Assembly: GCF_003569005.1 (NCBI RefSeq)
Contig: NZ_BCUR01000004.1
Span: 186,001 to 250,000, forward strand
Origin: Vibrio superstes
GTDB lineage: Bacteria; Pseudomonadota; Gammaproteobacteria; Enterobacterales; Vibrionaceae
Length of the DNA stretch: 64,000 bases
Reading direction: 5' to 3'
Shown: positions 9,927-19,510 of the stretch, in pieces
How the letters are laid out: the number at the start of each line of letters is the position of its first letter
How positions within the stretch are numbered: the stretch's first letter is position 1
The notes under the pieces: generated by a model
The model's database searches: none
The model's input: only the letters and a program-made list of their open reading frames with translations
What the model was told of the DNA's origin: nothing
Program-made: the position numbers and the translations under genes

Positions 9927-12005
9927 TTATGCCTTAGCATACTCATCACTGTTGACTATCCAGCGCTGAATGATGGCTTTTGCATTCTCTGGATATTGCT
10001 CATGAATAAAGCGAGCCATTTTTTGTACTTGGGGCACCAGGTGTTGATCTCTTACTAAGTCGGCAATCTTGAAGTCGGCGATGCCCGTTTGCTTAGTACC
10101 GAGTAGCTCACCAGGGCCTCTTATTTCGAGGTCACGTTGTGCAATAACGAAACCATCATTACTTTCTCTGAGCACCCCTAAGCGCTTTTGCGCTGTTTTA
10201 GATAGCGGTGCATGGTAGAGAAGCACACAATGGCTCGCCACTGTGCCACGCCCCACACGTCCACGTAGCTGGTGGAGCTGGGCAAGCCCAAGGCGCTCTG
10301 GGTTCTCTATGATCATCAAGCTGGCATTGGGCACATCTACGCCCACCTCAATAACCGTGGTTGCGACCAAGAGCTGAAGCTCATTGGCCTTAAACTGTGC
10401 CATTATGGCTTGTTTCTCAGCCGGCTTCATGCGGCCGTGAACGAGTCCAACCTTTAATTCTGGTAGCTTGGCCGTAAGCTCTTCTGCGATCTCTGCGGCT
10501 GCTTGTGCCTCAAGCACCTCTGATTCATCAATCAAGGTACAAACCCAATAGGCTTGCTTTCCTTCATGGGCGCAGGCTGCACGAATGCGTTCAATAATAT
10601 CGGCGCGCTTGGTATCGGGAATAGCGACGGTTTGTATTGGCGTACGCCCTGGTGGTAGCTCATCAATCACAGAGGTTTCAAGATCGGCATAGGCCGTCAT
10701 AGCAAGGGTTCTTGGGATAGGCGTTGCCGTCATGATCAATTGGTGAGGGTAGTGACCAGAAGCGGCCCCTTTTTCTCTTAGCTCTAGTCGTTGATGAACA
10801 CCAAAGCGGTGTTGCTCATCGATGATAACCAGCGACAGATTGTGAAACTTCACCTGCTCTTGAAATAGCGCGTGTGTACCAACGACCATTTGCGCCTCGC
10901 CGCTAGTAATGGCCTCTAACTGGGCTTGTTTTGCCTTACCCGTTACCTTGCCTGCTAGCCAACCGACTTTTATTCCTAGCTGTTCAAACCAAGTAGAAAA
11001 GTTAATGGCGTGCTGCTCTGCAAGCAACTCTGTGGGTGCCATCATGGCAACCTGATAGCCCTGCTCAATGGCAGTTACAGCGGCAAGAGCCGCAACTAGG
11101 GTTTTACCAGAGCCTACGTCACCCTGAACAAGGCGCATCATAGGGTGAGGCTTGATAAGATCGCTCTCGATCTCTTTAACAACTCTCGACTGCGCGTTAG
11201 TCGGAGAAAAGGGCAGTAATTCAAGCAGCCCTGTTTTGAGACGTGATGAAGCGGGCAAAGGGATTGCATTATCTAATTGTCCTTTGCTTCTTAATGCCAG
11301 CATGGAAAGGTTCTGTGCCAATAACTCTTCGATGATCAGTCGCAATTGCGATGGGTGACGGCCTAAATCAAACTGTTCTAGGTCGATCTCTGGTTCAGGA
11401 CGGTGAACAATATGCAGCGCTTGATTGAGAGACAACTGCGCATCATAAAGGCCATTCGGTAGCAGTTCATTAACCGCTGACTTATCTAGCAGCTCTAACG
11501 CTTGATCAGTAAGAGTGCGCAGGGTCAATTGACGCAGGCCATCAGTGGTCGGGTAGACTGGAGTGAGGCTGGATTCAGTAGCGACTGTTTTGCCTTCGTT
11601 GAAGAACTTAAAGTCGGGGTGAACAATCTCTAGACCTTGATTGCCTCTTTTTATCTCACCATAGGCATGCACTAACTTACCTTCACTGAAGTTATTCTTC
11701 ATTCCTGCAGTAAAGTTAAAAAATCGCAGAGTGATGGTGCCATTGCCGTCGCTAATCTTAACGGTCAGCATTTTTCGTCTAGCAAATACAGTATCGACTG
11801 ACATTACCTTGCCTTGCACCCCAGCCCACAGCCCTGCGTGCAAACTGGCCATTGGATAGACGCGAGTTCGGTCTTCATAGCGGTGAGGAAGGTGAAATAA
11901 AAGGTCTTGAACGGTAATTAGGCCTATCTTAGCCAATTTTTCGGCAACTTTAGCACCAACGCCATTTAGGGATGTCAGTGGGATTGCAGATAGGAGTTGC
12001 GACAT
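9927..12005 (-). CDS. recG: ATP-dependent DNA helicase RecG
   Basis: Branched-DNA helicase of 692 residues that regresses stalled forks and processes Holliday junctions and D-loops. An N-terminal wedge/OB region begins with a helix-hairpin-helix-like LTSLNGVGAKVAEKLAKIG. The superfamily 2 motor has Walker A GDVGSGKT near 296-303, the DEQH box (IIDEQHRFGV) near 393, the TATPIPRT motif III and QLRGRVGRG motif VI. Length is as in E. coli (693). In enterobacteria recG sits in the spoT operon; here it stands alone between tex and the rpmB promoter region. Confidence 0.97.
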   Translation of the reverse strand: MSQLLSAIPLTSLNGVGAKVAEKLAKIGLITVQDLLFHLPHRYEDRTRVYPMASLHAGLWAGVQGKVMSVDTVFARRKMLTVKISDGNGTITLRFFNFTAGMKNNFSEGKLVHAYGEIKRGNQGLEIVHPDFKFFNEGKTVATESSLTPVYPTTDGLRQLTLRTLTDQALELLDKSAVNELLPNGLYDAQLSLNQALHIVHRPEPEIDLEQFDLGRHPSQLRLIIEELLAQNLSMLALRSKGQLDNAIPLPASSRLKTGLLELLPFSPTNAQSRVVKEIESDLIKPHPMMRLVQGDVGSGKTLVAALAAVTAIEQGYQVAMMAPTELLAEQHAINFSTWFEQLGIKVGWLAGKVTGKAKQAQLEAITSGEAQMVVGTHALFQEQVKFHNLSLVIIDEQHRFGVHQRLELREKGAASGHYPHQLIMTATPIPRTLAMTAYADLETSVIDELPPGRTPIQTVAIPDTKRADIIERIRAACAHEGKQAYWVCTLIDESEVLEAQAAAEIAEELTAKLPELKVGLVHGRMKPAEKQAIMAQFKANELQLLVATTVIEVGVDVPNASLMIIENPERLGLAQLHQLRGRVGRGTVASHCVLLYHAPLSKTAQKRLGVLRESNDGFVIAQRDLEIRGPGELLGTKQTGIADFKIADLVRDQHLVPQVQKMARFIHEQYPENAKAIIQRWIVNSDEYAKA

Positions 12006-12386
12006 TCTGACTCCGATAAGTGAATGATTTATATCAATATGGTGGCAGGCTTTACGTTATCTTAGGTTATCAATTTAACCTAGCCAAACACAAATAATCG
12101 CCAAGCTTAATTAAATATAGGGCGGATGGAGAATTAGTAGTTGTAGGGTGTAGGATTTCTGGTAACATACGCGCACTATTTTTGAACAATAATCAGCTCT
12201 GCTAAAAAAAGATCAGCGATTTATGCAAAAAGGATCTGTTCGGGTCTTGAGCAATTGCGATCAACTTAGTATAATGCGCGACCTTTGATAGCCTTGTATG
12301 GGTTTTCCATAACGGTTTTTGACCTCATAAGAGAGGTTCGGCCACCAAGGTTGATATCGAGCTGAAACGATTTGGAGAAGACATTC
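12006..12386 (+). promoter_or_regulatory. recG-rpmB intergenic region with rpmB promoter and leader
   Basis: This 381-base gap separates the divergent recG and rpmB genes. The best promoter toward rpmB is TTGAGC at 12247-12252 and TATAAT at 12270-12275 with a 17-base spacer, predicting a start near 12282 and a leader of about 100 bases. A short perfect 7-bp dyad (TAGGTTA/TAACCTA, 12063-12082) lies nearer recG. I see no ORF with a ribosome binding site in the gap. Confidence 0.7.
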
Positions 12387-12623
12387 ATGTCCCGAGTATG
12401 CCAAGTAACTGGTAAGCGTCCTGTAACGGGTAACAACCGTTCTCACGCACGCAACGCTACTAAGCGCCGTTTTCTGCCGAACCTACAAACTCATCGTTTC
12501 TGGGTAGAGAGCGAAAAACGTTTTGTTAAACTACGTCTAACTGCTAAAGGCATGCGTATCATCGACAAGAAAGGCATTGATGCTGTACTTGTAGATATTC
12601 GTGCACGTGGCGAAAACGTTTAA
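12387..12623 (+). CDS. rpmB: 50S ribosomal protein L28
   Basis: Ribosomal protein of 78 residues starting [12 protein letters not shown], identical in length and layout to E. coli L28. The frame is open from a TTG at 12372, but ATG 12387 follows GGAG (12374-12377) at a proper distance and gives the conserved N terminus. It is basic throughout and ends ARGENV. rpmG follows after 13 bases, the standard bacterial rpmB-rpmG operon. Confidence 0.98.
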   Translation: MSRVCQVTGKRPVTGNNRSHARNATKRRFLPNLQTHRFWVESEKRFVKLRLTAKGMRIIDKKGIDAVLVDIRARGENV

Positions 12624-12636
12624 GAGGAATTGAGCA

Positions 12637-12804
12637 ATGGCTAAAGGCATTCGCGAAAAAATCAAACTTGTTTCTTCTGCTGGTACAGGTCACTTCTATA
12701 CTACAGATAAAAACAAGCGTAACATGCCGGGCAAATTTGAGATCAAGAAATTTGATCCAGTTGTTCGTCAGCACGTTATGTACAAAGAAGCTAAAATCAA
12801 GTAA
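12637..12804 (+). CDS. rpmG: 50S ribosomal protein L33
   Basis: Small ribosomal protein of 55 residues ([12 protein letters not shown]... ending YKEAKIK), the exact usual length. GAGG at 12624-12627 precedes the ATG. It has no cysteine, so it is the zinc-free form of L33, as in E. coli. It is the second gene of the rpmB operon and ends just before a hairpin terminator. Confidence 0.98.
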   Translation: MAKGIREKIKLVSSAGTGHFYTTDKNKRNMPGKFEIKKFDPVVRQHVMYKEAKIK

Positions 12805-12829
12805 TTGATACTTCTTTAAGCAGAACATG

Positions 12830-12859
12830 AAAACCCAGCACTTGTTGCTGGGTTTTTTT
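12830..12859 (+). terminator. rpmBG terminator
   Basis: Stem AAACCCAGCA / TGCTGGGTTT with a 5-base loop followed by a run of T, 26 bases after the rpmG stop. Confidence 0.9.
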
Positions 12860-12910
12860 GTGCCTGAAAAACGCTACAATCAAATTCTCTATGATTAATT
12901 TGAGCCACTC

Positions 12911-13729
12911 ATGCCTGAGTTACCCGAAGTAGAAGTCTCCCGAATGGGCATCAGCCCGCACATTGTTGGCCAAACCATCGATCGTATCGTAGTCCGACAG
13001 CCCAAGTTGCGCTGGCCAGTGGCTCCTGAATTACAGGACTTGTCTGGTGTTGTTATCGAAGCGGTATCACGCAGAGCTAAATATCTACAGTTAGAGACTG
13101 TTAGTGGCAACATTATCATCCACCTAGGTATGTCAGGTTCACTCAGAGTACAACACTCGGACCTCGCGCCATCCAAGCACGATCATGTGGATCTCATTCT
13201 GCGAAATGGAAAAATGCTTAGGTATAACGATCCTCGGCGTTTTGGCTCATGGTTATGGGTCAGTAAAGATGATTCATTAACATTACTCGATAATCTTGGG
13301 CCTGAACCCTTATCCTCAGAGTTCAATGCCGAGTATATTTTACCCTTGGCACAAAAACGCCGTATTCCCGTCAAACAATTTGTTATGGATAATAAAATTG
13401 TTGTAGGGGTCGGTAATATTTACGCGAATGAGTCACTATTCAATGCTAGAATTCACCCATTAAGGCCTGCTAATTCATTGAGTTATGAAGAGTGGATCTT
13501 GTTGGTCGATGAAATAAAGCAGGTGTTGGCGAGTGCCATAAAGCAAGGCGGCACGACATTGAATGACTTTGCTCAACCTGATGGCAAGCCTGGCTACTTT
13601 GCACAGCAATTGCAGGTATACGGAAGAGCGGGTGAGGCCTGTCCCATATGCCAATCGCTGATTGGCCAAAAAATGGTTGGTCAAAGAAATACGTTTTGGT
13701 GTGATAAGTGCCAGTTAAGAGAAGAATAG
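12911..13729 (+). CDS. mutM: Formamidopyrimidine-DNA glycosylase MutM (Fpg)
   Basis: Base-excision repair glycosylase/AP lyase of 272 residues that removes 8-oxoguanine and ring-opened purines. After Met removal, Pro2 of MPELPEVE is the catalytic nucleophile and Glu3 the acid. A helix-two-turn-helix region lies in the middle (about 145-215) and a C-terminal zinc finger uses Cys244, Cys247, Cys264 and Cys267. The next gene, a nucleotide-sugar epimerase, starts one base after this stop, so they are probably cotranscribed. mutM near coaD and the LPS core genes is the arrangement known in enterobacteria and vibrios. Confidence 0.97.
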   Translation: MPELPEVEVSRMGISPHIVGQTIDRIVVRQPKLRWPVAPELQDLSGVVIEAVSRRAKYLQLETVSGNIIIHLGMSGSLRVQHSDLAPSKHDHVDLILRNGKMLRYNDPRRFGSWLWVSKDDSLTLLDNLGPEPLSSEFNAEYILPLAQKRRIPVKQFVMDNKIVVGVGNIYANESLFNARIHPLRPANSLSYEEWILLVDEIKQVLASAIKQGGTTLNDFAQPDGKPGYFAQQLQVYGRAGEACPICQSLIGQKMVGQRNTFWCDKCQLREE

Positions 13730-13730
13730 T

Positions 13731-14735
13731 ATGAAGTATTTAGTGACCGGAGCTGCGGGCTTCATTGGTAGCGCTGTCATCGAAAGACTGACAGATGCAG
13801 GGCATGATGTTGTGGGTATCGACAACATGAATGACTATTATCAGGTTTCTTTGAAAGAAGATCGTTTAACGCGCATCAAGCATGAGAAATTTGTGTTTAA
13901 AGTGTTAGATCTAGCCGATAGAGAAGGCATTGCGAATTTATTTGCTGAAGAGAAATTTGATAAAGTTATTCATCTAGCAGCACAAGCCGGTGTACGTTAC
14001 TCCATCGATAACCCATTAGCGTATGCAGACAGCAACTTAGTTGGGCATCTCACTATTTTGGAAGGTTGCCGCCATCATAAGATTAAGCATTTGGTCTATG
14101 CATCATCGAGCTCCGTGTACGGCTTGAATAAGAAAATGCCATTTGATACGGCTGATTCTGTGGATCACCCTATATCTCTATATGCCGCAACAAAGAAATC
14201 GAATGAATTAATGGCACATACCTATTCTCATTTGTACGATGTTCCGACAACCGGTTTACGTTTCTTTACTGTTTACGGTCCTTGGGGTCGTCCAGATATG
14301 GCTTTATTTAAGTTTACTAAAGCGATAGTGAGTGGGGAGTCTATCGACGTTTATAACAACGGTGATATGCAGCGTGACTTTACTTATATCGACGATATTG
14401 TTGAAGGCATCATCCGCATTCAAGATGTGATTCCAAAAACCAATCCTGAGTGGAACGTAGAGCAAGGTTCTCCAGCTACGAGTTCAGCTCCTTATCGTGT
14501 ATACAACATAGGTCATGGTAGCCCTGTAAAGCTTATGGAATACATTGAATCACTTGAAGACGCACTTGGTATAGAAGCGAACAAGAACTTCATGCCAATG
14601 CAACCCGGTGATGTGTATGCAACCTATGCTGATACTGAAGACCTATTTAAAGCGACCGGCTACACACCTAAGGTAAAAGTGAAAGAAGGCGTGAAGGCCT
14701 TTGCTGATTGGTATCGAGCTTACTACAAGCTGTAA
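13731..14735 (+). CDS. UDP-glucuronate 4-epimerase-like NAD-dependent epimerase
   Basis: Short-chain dehydrogenase/reductase epimerase of 334 residues, the length of the UDP-glucuronate 4-epimerase group (LpsL-like). The NAD-binding GAAGFIG is at 7-13, a Ser-rich active-site strand (YASSSSVYG) precedes the catalytic Tyr151-X3-Lys155 (YAATK), and the FFTVYGPWGRPDMA segment is typical of the group. Likely reaction: UDP-GlcA to UDP-GalA in the cytoplasm. Its substrate could come from Ugd at the other end of the LPS cluster (30735-31901). It is coupled to mutM by a one-base gap. UDP-glucose 4-epimerase activity is less likely but not excluded. Confidence 0.88.
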   Translation: MKYLVTGAAGFIGSAVIERLTDAGHDVVGIDNMNDYYQVSLKEDRLTRIKHEKFVFKVLDLADREGIANLFAEEKFDKVIHLAAQAGVRYSIDNPLAYADSNLVGHLTILEGCRHHKIKHLVYASSSSVYGLNKKMPFDTADSVDHPISLYAATKKSNELMAHTYSHLYDVPTTGLRFFTVYGPWGRPDMALFKFTKAIVSGESIDVYNNGDMQRDFTYIDDIVEGIIRIQDVIPKTNPEWNVEQGSPATSSAPYRVYNIGHGSPVKLMEYIESLEDALGIEANKNFMPMQPGDVYATYADTEDLFKATGYTPKVKVKEGVKAFADWYRAYYKL

Positions 14736-14753
14736 TAAGTAAACTTGATTGAG

Positions 14754-14784
14754 AAAGGTTTAGCGTATTGCTAAACCTTTTTTT
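14754..14784. terminator. Terminator between the epimerase and coaD
   Basis: Perfect 11-bp stem AAAGGTTTAGC / GCTAAACCTTT with a 5-base loop, then T's on the + strand. The stop codon of convergent coaD (14771-14773) lies inside the right arm of the stem. Confidence 0.88.
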
Positions 14785-15247
14785 GTATTTGTTGGAATAC
14801 AGCAGCAGGAACAAACCCTTCGACATCGCCACCATGAATCGCGACTTCGCGAACTATGGTTGACGAAAGAAACGCAAACTCTTCGGAAGGTGTGAGGAAA
14901 ATACTTTCTAATTCTGGCACTAGCTTTCGATACATACTGGTCAAGCCAAATTCATACTCAAAGTCCATCGTTGTGCGAAGGCCTCTTACTAGTAGGTTCG
15001 CTTTTTTTTGTTTTGCAAATTCCACTAATAAGCCAGAGAACCCTTCGACTTCGACGTTACCTAAATGAGCCACTGATTCCCGTAACATAGACACGCGCTC
15101 ATCTAAACTGAACATGGTATTTTTGCTTGGGCTTGCGGCCACGCACACGGTGACTTTTTCGAATAAGTTGGCTGCACGAGTAATGATGTCCAGATGCCCA
15201 TTGGTGAGTGGGTCGAAAGTGCCAGGGTATAAAACGTGGTTTTTCAT
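14771..15247 (-). CDS. coaD: Phosphopantetheine adenylyltransferase CoaD
   Basis: Enzyme of 158 residues for the fourth step of coenzyme A synthesis: ATP plus 4'-phosphopantetheine gives dephospho-CoA. The nucleotidyltransferase motif [10 protein letters not shown] has the T/HxGH-type His18, and the second motif SSTIVRE lies near the C terminus. Formerly called kdtB because it sits next to LPS core genes, as it does here. It begins 7 bases after the stop of the family 9 glycosyltransferase gene on the same strand, so the two form an operon. Confidence 0.96.
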   Translation of the reverse strand: MKNHVLYPGTFDPLTNGHLDIITRAANLFEKVTVCVAASPSKNTMFSLDERVSMLRESVAHLGNVEVEGFSGLLVEFAKQKKANLLVRGLRTTMDFEYEFGLTSMYRKLVPELESIFLTPSEEFAFLSSTIVREVAIHGGDVEGFVPAAVFQQIQKKV

Positions 15248-15254
15248 AGATTGT

Positions 15255-16310
15255 TTATCTCAATTTAAAATCTTCAACAACATTATCAAACATAGTAATA
15301 ACCTGCTCTGCCTTTATTCTAGACATGGCATTTTCATCTTTTACTCTAGTTCGCCAGTCTAACTTTTCTATTGGAACATTCGTTTCGGCTTTGATGGCTT
15401 CTTCGTAAGCAGATACCACATAGCTGAGGTAGTTATACGGGCCTGTTCGCTTTGGATTATGATGGGCGTAAAGCCCAATTACTGGTGTGTTCATGGCATT
15501 TGCCATGTGAGTTGGTCCTGTATCAGGGGCAATAACTAGATCAGCTCTATCTAGAAGAGCTAGCATTTGCAATAAACTGCTTTTCCCAACTAAGTTCAAT
15601 ACATTAACGGACACAGCGGAGAGCAACTCTTCGGCGAGATCAATTTCAACCTGAGCCGAGCTGCCTGCGAGAATCACGTTCCATCCACTATTTACGGCAT
15701 GTTTGACTAATTGAGCGTAACCGCTGACAGTCCAATTCTTGTAGGCCTTGGAGGCTGCGGGAACCACGACTAGATTTCGCTTGTTGGGATAAAGTTGCTC
15801 CTGTGCCCAAGCTAGATCATCACTAGAATACCTTAATTTCCAGAATGCCGATGTATCTTGAACACCAATTTCATGAGCAAAAGCTCTCAGCCCATCTAAG
15901 ACATGCATTGTCTTTGGAGAAGGGACCTTATGATTTGTAAATAGTGTCTGGAAGTCTTGGCTTCTTACCTTATCAAATCCGAGCTTATAATCAGCTTTGA
16001 TGCCAAGGGTTGCGATACTGGCTCGAATTGCATACTGCATGTGCAGCAATGCATCGAATCTGCGATCACCCAGCTGTGCCCAAAGTTTTGTATATGCTCG
16101 GTGCCCTTCGTTTTTATTAAATACGACCACTTCAATATCAGGCACAGCCTTTAACAATTGAGCCTCGATCTTTCCGGTAATCCAAGTGATTTTAGTGTCG
16201 GGCCACTGTGATTGAATGCTTTGCACTACGGCGATGGTATTGCAGACATCTCCAATAGCGGATAAACGAAGAATGCACAGTGATTTAGGTGCTGATTTGA
16301 ACAATGACAT
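15255..16310 (-). CDS. Family 9 glycosyltransferase, heptosyltransferase-like
   Basis: Cytoplasmic-face glycosyltransferase of 351 residues in the ADP-heptose:LPS heptosyltransferase family. The N-terminal [12 protein letters not shown] loop, the [10 protein letters not shown] donor-site segment and the C-terminal [13 protein letters not shown] motif are all typical of family 9. It lies between coaD and kdkA in the LPS core cluster, so it probably adds a heptose to the inner core. It is distinct from WaaF (27584-28615). Whether it is WaaC (first heptose) or a third heptosyltransferase cannot be decided by eye; the window has only these two family 9 genes, which favours WaaC-like activity. Confidence 0.85.
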   Translation of the reverse strand: MSLFKSAPKSLCILRLSAIGDVCNTIAVVQSIQSQWPDTKITWITGKIEAQLLKAVPDIEVVVFNKNEGHRAYTKLWAQLGDRRFDALLHMQYAIRASIATLGIKADYKLGFDKVRSQDFQTLFTNHKVPSPKTMHVLDGLRAFAHEIGVQDTSAFWKLRYSSDDLAWAQEQLYPNKRNLVVVPAASKAYKNWTVSGYAQLVKHAVNSGWNVILAGSSAQVEIDLAEELLSAVSVNVLNLVGKSSLLQMLALLDRADLVIAPDTGPTHMANAMNTPVIGLYAHHNPKRTGPYNYLSYVVSAYEEAIKAETNVPIEKLDWRTRVKDENAMSRIKAEQVITMFDNVVEDFKLR

Positions 16311-16402
16311 GCAGTTAACCAGTAAATTAGATAGATAAATTATGCAGGTGCTAGAGTTAATTGTAAAATTGGGAAGCTATTGATTTATATCGGAGTTGAA
16401 GA

Positions 16403-17104
16403 TTGCAAATCTTAGAGAGTTCAAACGAAGTGATTTGGTATTATCCTGAGTTACTCAATGTACCACCAGAAATGTGTTTTGAAGTTCCTTATTGGTTTGT
16501 TCAGGACAAAGTGGTCGGGAGCGCAAAAGGACGTGGTACGACGTGGTTTGTTCAATTGGAGCGCCTACAAGGGGCACTGCGTCACTATCGACGCGGGGGG
16601 CTATTTGGCAAGTTAGTTAAAGATCAATATTTATTCTCAAGCTGGGAGCAAACTAGAAGCTTTCAAGAGTTCACTCTGCTCAATACTTTGATAGAGAGGG
16701 GCGTGAACGTGCCCAGACCTATTGCTGCTCGTGCTGATAAATTTGGACCGATATACACTGCAGACTTGTTGAGTGAGCGTATTCCAAATGCTAAAGATCT
16801 TGTGGCTAAACTGCAGCAAGGCGCTCTCTGCGCTGAGATATATGAAGCTATGGGTTTACAAATAAGAAAGATGCATGAGGCTCAGGTGAACCATACTGAC
16901 CTCAATATTCATAATATCCTACTTGATAGCAGTGATAAAGTTTGGATCATAGATTTTGACAAATGCTCAGAGCAAGATGGAAATGACTGGAAAAAAGAGA
17001 ACTTAGACAGATTAAAGCGCTCATTTCATAAAGAAGTGAAACGCGTTTCTATTCATTGGAATGAGAATGATTGGAAAATCTTGTTATCGGGATATTACAG
17101 CTGA
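16403..17104 (+). CDS. kdkA: 3-deoxy-D-manno-octulosonic acid kinase KdkA
   Basis: Protein-kinase-fold enzyme of 233 residues that phosphorylates the single Kdo residue of the inner core at position 4. The catalytic loop HTDLNIHN has Asp166 and Asn171, and the metal-binding IDFDKC follows with Asp184. The TTG start is supported by CGGAG at 16391-16395, seven bases upstream. kdkA is typical of bacteria with one phosphorylated Kdo, such as Vibrio and Haemophilus. It is divergent from the family 9 transferase and its 3' end overlaps convergent waaA by 21 bases. Confidence 0.92.
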   Translation: MQILESSNEVIWYYPELLNVPPEMCFEVPYWFVQDKVVGSAKGRGTTWFVQLERLQGALRHYRRGGLFGKLVKDQYLFSSWEQTRSFQEFTLLNTLIERGVNVPRPIAARADKFGPIYTADLLSERIPNAKDLVAKLQQGALCAEIYEAMGLQIRKMHEAQVNHTDLNIHNILLDSSDKVWIIDFDKCSEQDGNDWKKENLDRLKRSFHKEVKRVSIHWNENDWKILLSGYYS

Positions 17105-18355
17105 AAGTGCATCTAGTGTTTTTTGAACAGCACCTTGATTTCGAGATACCACTTTTGAGGCATTTTTTCCCATTTCAAGCCGAAGTGCTTCATCATTAAA
17201 TAGATTAATCAGTTGCCCTGCGATCTCTTCACTTGACTTACAGATTAGAAGACCTTTTTCATCTATTAACTGTTTAGTGATGTCTGTAAAATTAAAATAG
17301 CTAGGCCCGTTAAGTATTGGCTTACCCAGCGCTGCGGGCTCCAGCATATTATGTCCGCCTACCTTGTCACCAACTAAACTGCCCGCCATAAAGCAGATGT
17401 CAGATGCGCTAATAAGCGTCAACATCTCTCCCATAGTATCGCCTAGATAAACTTGAGTATTAGCACTGACCGTATGAGTACTGCTTCTTGATATGGTATG
17501 CAGGTTACGCTCTAAAGCCAACTTACTCACAGCTTTGAATCTTTCTGGGTGACGTGGAACAATAATAAGCAGTGCATTTGGTATGGCGCTTAAGAGAATT
17601 TGGTGAGCCTTTAACAACTGTTCATCCTCGCCAGAATGAGTACTAGCGGCTACCCAAATAGGTCGCTCATTTCCTAACTCTTCGCGTAACAAAATGCCTT
17701 GCTCTGAATTAAACTCAGGCACAGACATATCAAACTTAAGAGAGCCAGTAATTGTTACTTTGTTGCTAGCTAAGCCCAAACGTTGAAATCTTTGTGCATC
17801 TTCGCGGTGCTGACAGAGCACCTGATCTAGGTTTGATGATATTAAGCTAAAGAAGCCTTGGAGTTTTTGGTAACGAGAACAAGAGCGTTCAGATAACCTA
17901 GCATTAAGTACGGAGACTGGAATATTGGCTTTGGCTACCGTATGTAAAGTGTTCGGCCACAGCTCAGTTTCCATGATTAACATGCATTTAGGCTTAGTGT
18001 TTTTTAAAAAACCTCTCACACACCATGCGAAATCGATAGGCATGTATCTATGTTCTACAAGATCACCCAACCTTTCAGCTTGTTCAGCCCCAGTAGTTGT
18101 GGTCGTTGTGAGTAGAATACTCTGTTCGGGGAATTTGTTTTTTATCGCCTTTATCAGGGGCGTAGCTGCAATGGTTTCACCTACAGAAACCGTATGAATC
18201 CAGATGGGGTTGGTGTTTTTAACTTTTGGAGTGAAACCAAAGTATTCCTTCCAACGAGCACCAACACTTGGTTTACCCTGTTTAGATTTCAGTAAAGTGC
18301 ATAGCAATAACGGTGATAATATAACAAGGACTATACTGTAAAGTGTCTGAATCAA
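17084..18355 (-). CDS. waaA: 3-deoxy-D-manno-octulosonic acid transferase WaaA (KdtA)
   Basis: Membrane-anchored family 30 glycosyltransferase of 423 residues that moves Kdo from CMP-Kdo to lipid IVA. A hydrophobic N-terminal anchor (about 1-22) is followed by the acceptor-side motif HTVSVGE with catalytic Glu60, the METELWPN segment near 128, and a C-terminal donor domain with GGHNMLEPAALGKP. With KdkA encoded next to it, a monofunctional enzyme adding one Kdo is likely, as in Haemophilus and Vibrio. The two genes are convergent and overlap by 21 bases. Confidence 0.96.
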   Translation of the reverse strand: MIQTLYSIVLVILSPLLLCTLLKSKQGKPSVGARWKEYFGFTPKVKNTNPIWIHTVSVGETIAATPLIKAIKNKFPEQSILLTTTTTTGAEQAERLGDLVEHRYMPIDFAWCVRGFLKNTKPKCMLIMETELWPNTLHTVAKANIPVSVLNARLSERSCSRYQKLQGFFSLISSNLDQVLCQHREDAQRFQRLGLASNKVTITGSLKFDMSVPEFNSEQGILLREELGNERPIWVAASTHSGEDEQLLKAHQILLSAIPNALLIIVPRHPERFKAVSKLALERNLHTISRSSTHTVSANTQVYLGDTMGEMLTLISASDICFMAGSLVGDKVGGHNMLEPAALGKPILNGPSYFNFTDITKQLIDEKGLLICKSSEEIAGQLINLFNDEALRLEMGKNASKVVSRNQGAVQKTLDALSAVISR

Positions 18356-18478
18356 ACTATTGATCTTAATGAGTTAAGCTTAAAGTGTAGTTTGAAAGAT
18401 TATGAAGTAAAATCAAGATAATTATAAAAACTAATCAATTTTGGATTTATCTGTTGCTTGGAAAATGGAGCGGAAGTT

Positions 18479-19501
18479 TTGCATATATGTCACGTTAATT
18501 TAGCTTCGGGTTTTAGTGGGGGTGAGAGACAAACGTTAGAAATGATCAAGCAACAGTTGAGGCTGGGCTTGAGGCTAACACTTGTGGTGAACCCCAAAAG
18601 CCCACTCTTTGAAGAAGTAAAAGGACTAGGTTGTCGTGTCTATACAGCCAAAAAATTTTGGAACCTACATTTAAGCTTGAGAAGTAATACTTTTGATATT
18701 GTTCATGTTCATGATGGGAAAGCAGTACATTGGGCTTATCTTCAAAACATACTTTATAGAGTACCTTATATCATTACTCGGCGTATTGATAATCCTGTAA
18801 AGACGAAATCTTACCGGCAGTATCGTGCTGCATCTGCACTCGTGGGACTTAGCTCTGCTATTTGTGATTGTCTTAAAGTAGCGAGTCCCAATTCAAGGAT
18901 AGAGAAAATTCCCAGCTCTCCCGTTACTTACCCTGTTAATGATAGAAAGGTTCAGGAGATTAGGCGCAAATTTGATAATAAGTTATTGGTGATTCAAGCT
19001 GCAAATATGTACGAACATAAAGGTTTCGATGTTTCTATTCGGGCAGCTAAGATAGTTGGTAGGACTCATCCAAATGTGCAGTTTGTATTTCTTGGTGATG
19101 GCCGGATGAGACAAGAACTAGAAAAACAGGCAAGCACATTAACAAATGTATATTTCGCAGGCAAACAATCTAATATGGGAGATTGGTTTGTTGCTGCAGA
19201 CTTAATGGTACACCCTGCTTATTCTGAAGGTTTAGGTTCGGTAATCCTTGAGGCTTTAGAATGCGATTTACCCGTGATCGCAACACGGGCGGGTGGTATT
19301 CCTGACATTATTGAAGATGGTGTTAATGGTATACTAGTTGATGTTGGAGATGCCGATGAACTGGCTGAAAAGATTCTATCATTTCTAGGGTCAGAGGCGA
19401 AGAACAGGTTAATGGTTAAAAATATTGCTAGTAGTTTGAAAGAGTTTCGAATTGAACATACTGCGAAGAAATACAATGAAATCTATCAATCCTTGAGTTG
19501 A
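18479..19501 (+). CDS. Family 4 glycosyltransferase (LPS cluster)
   Basis: GT-B fold glycosyltransferase of about 340 residues. The N terminus has the acceptor-loop type ASGFSGGERQTLEM. The C-terminal domain carries QAANMYEHKGFDV, FLGDGRMRQELE and the E-X7-E-type donor motif SEGLGSVILEALE. The frame is open from TTG 18458, but TTG 18479 follows GGAG at 18467-18470 by eight bases and yields the typical start HICHVNLASG, so I prefer it. It is divergent from waaA and followed after 9 bases by a kinase gene. The added sugar cannot be predicted. From here to about 26.4 kb the DNA is visibly richer in A and T. Confidence 0.85.
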   Translation: MHICHVNLASGFSGGERQTLEMIKQQLRLGLRLTLVVNPKSPLFEEVKGLGCRVYTAKKFWNLHLSLRSNTFDIVHVHDGKAVHWAYLQNILYRVPYIITRRIDNPVKTKSYRQYRAASALVGLSSAICDCLKVASPNSRIEKIPSSPVTYPVNDRKVQEIRRKFDNKLLVIQAANMYEHKGFDVSIRAAKIVGRTHPNVQFVFLGDGRMRQELEKQASTLTNVYFAGKQSNMGDWFVAADLMVHPAYSEGLGSVILEALECDLPVIATRAGGIPDIIEDGVNGILVDVGDADELAEKILSFLGSEAKNRLMVKNIASSLKEFRIEHTAKKYNEIYQSLS

Positions 19502-19510
19502 GAACCTGTA

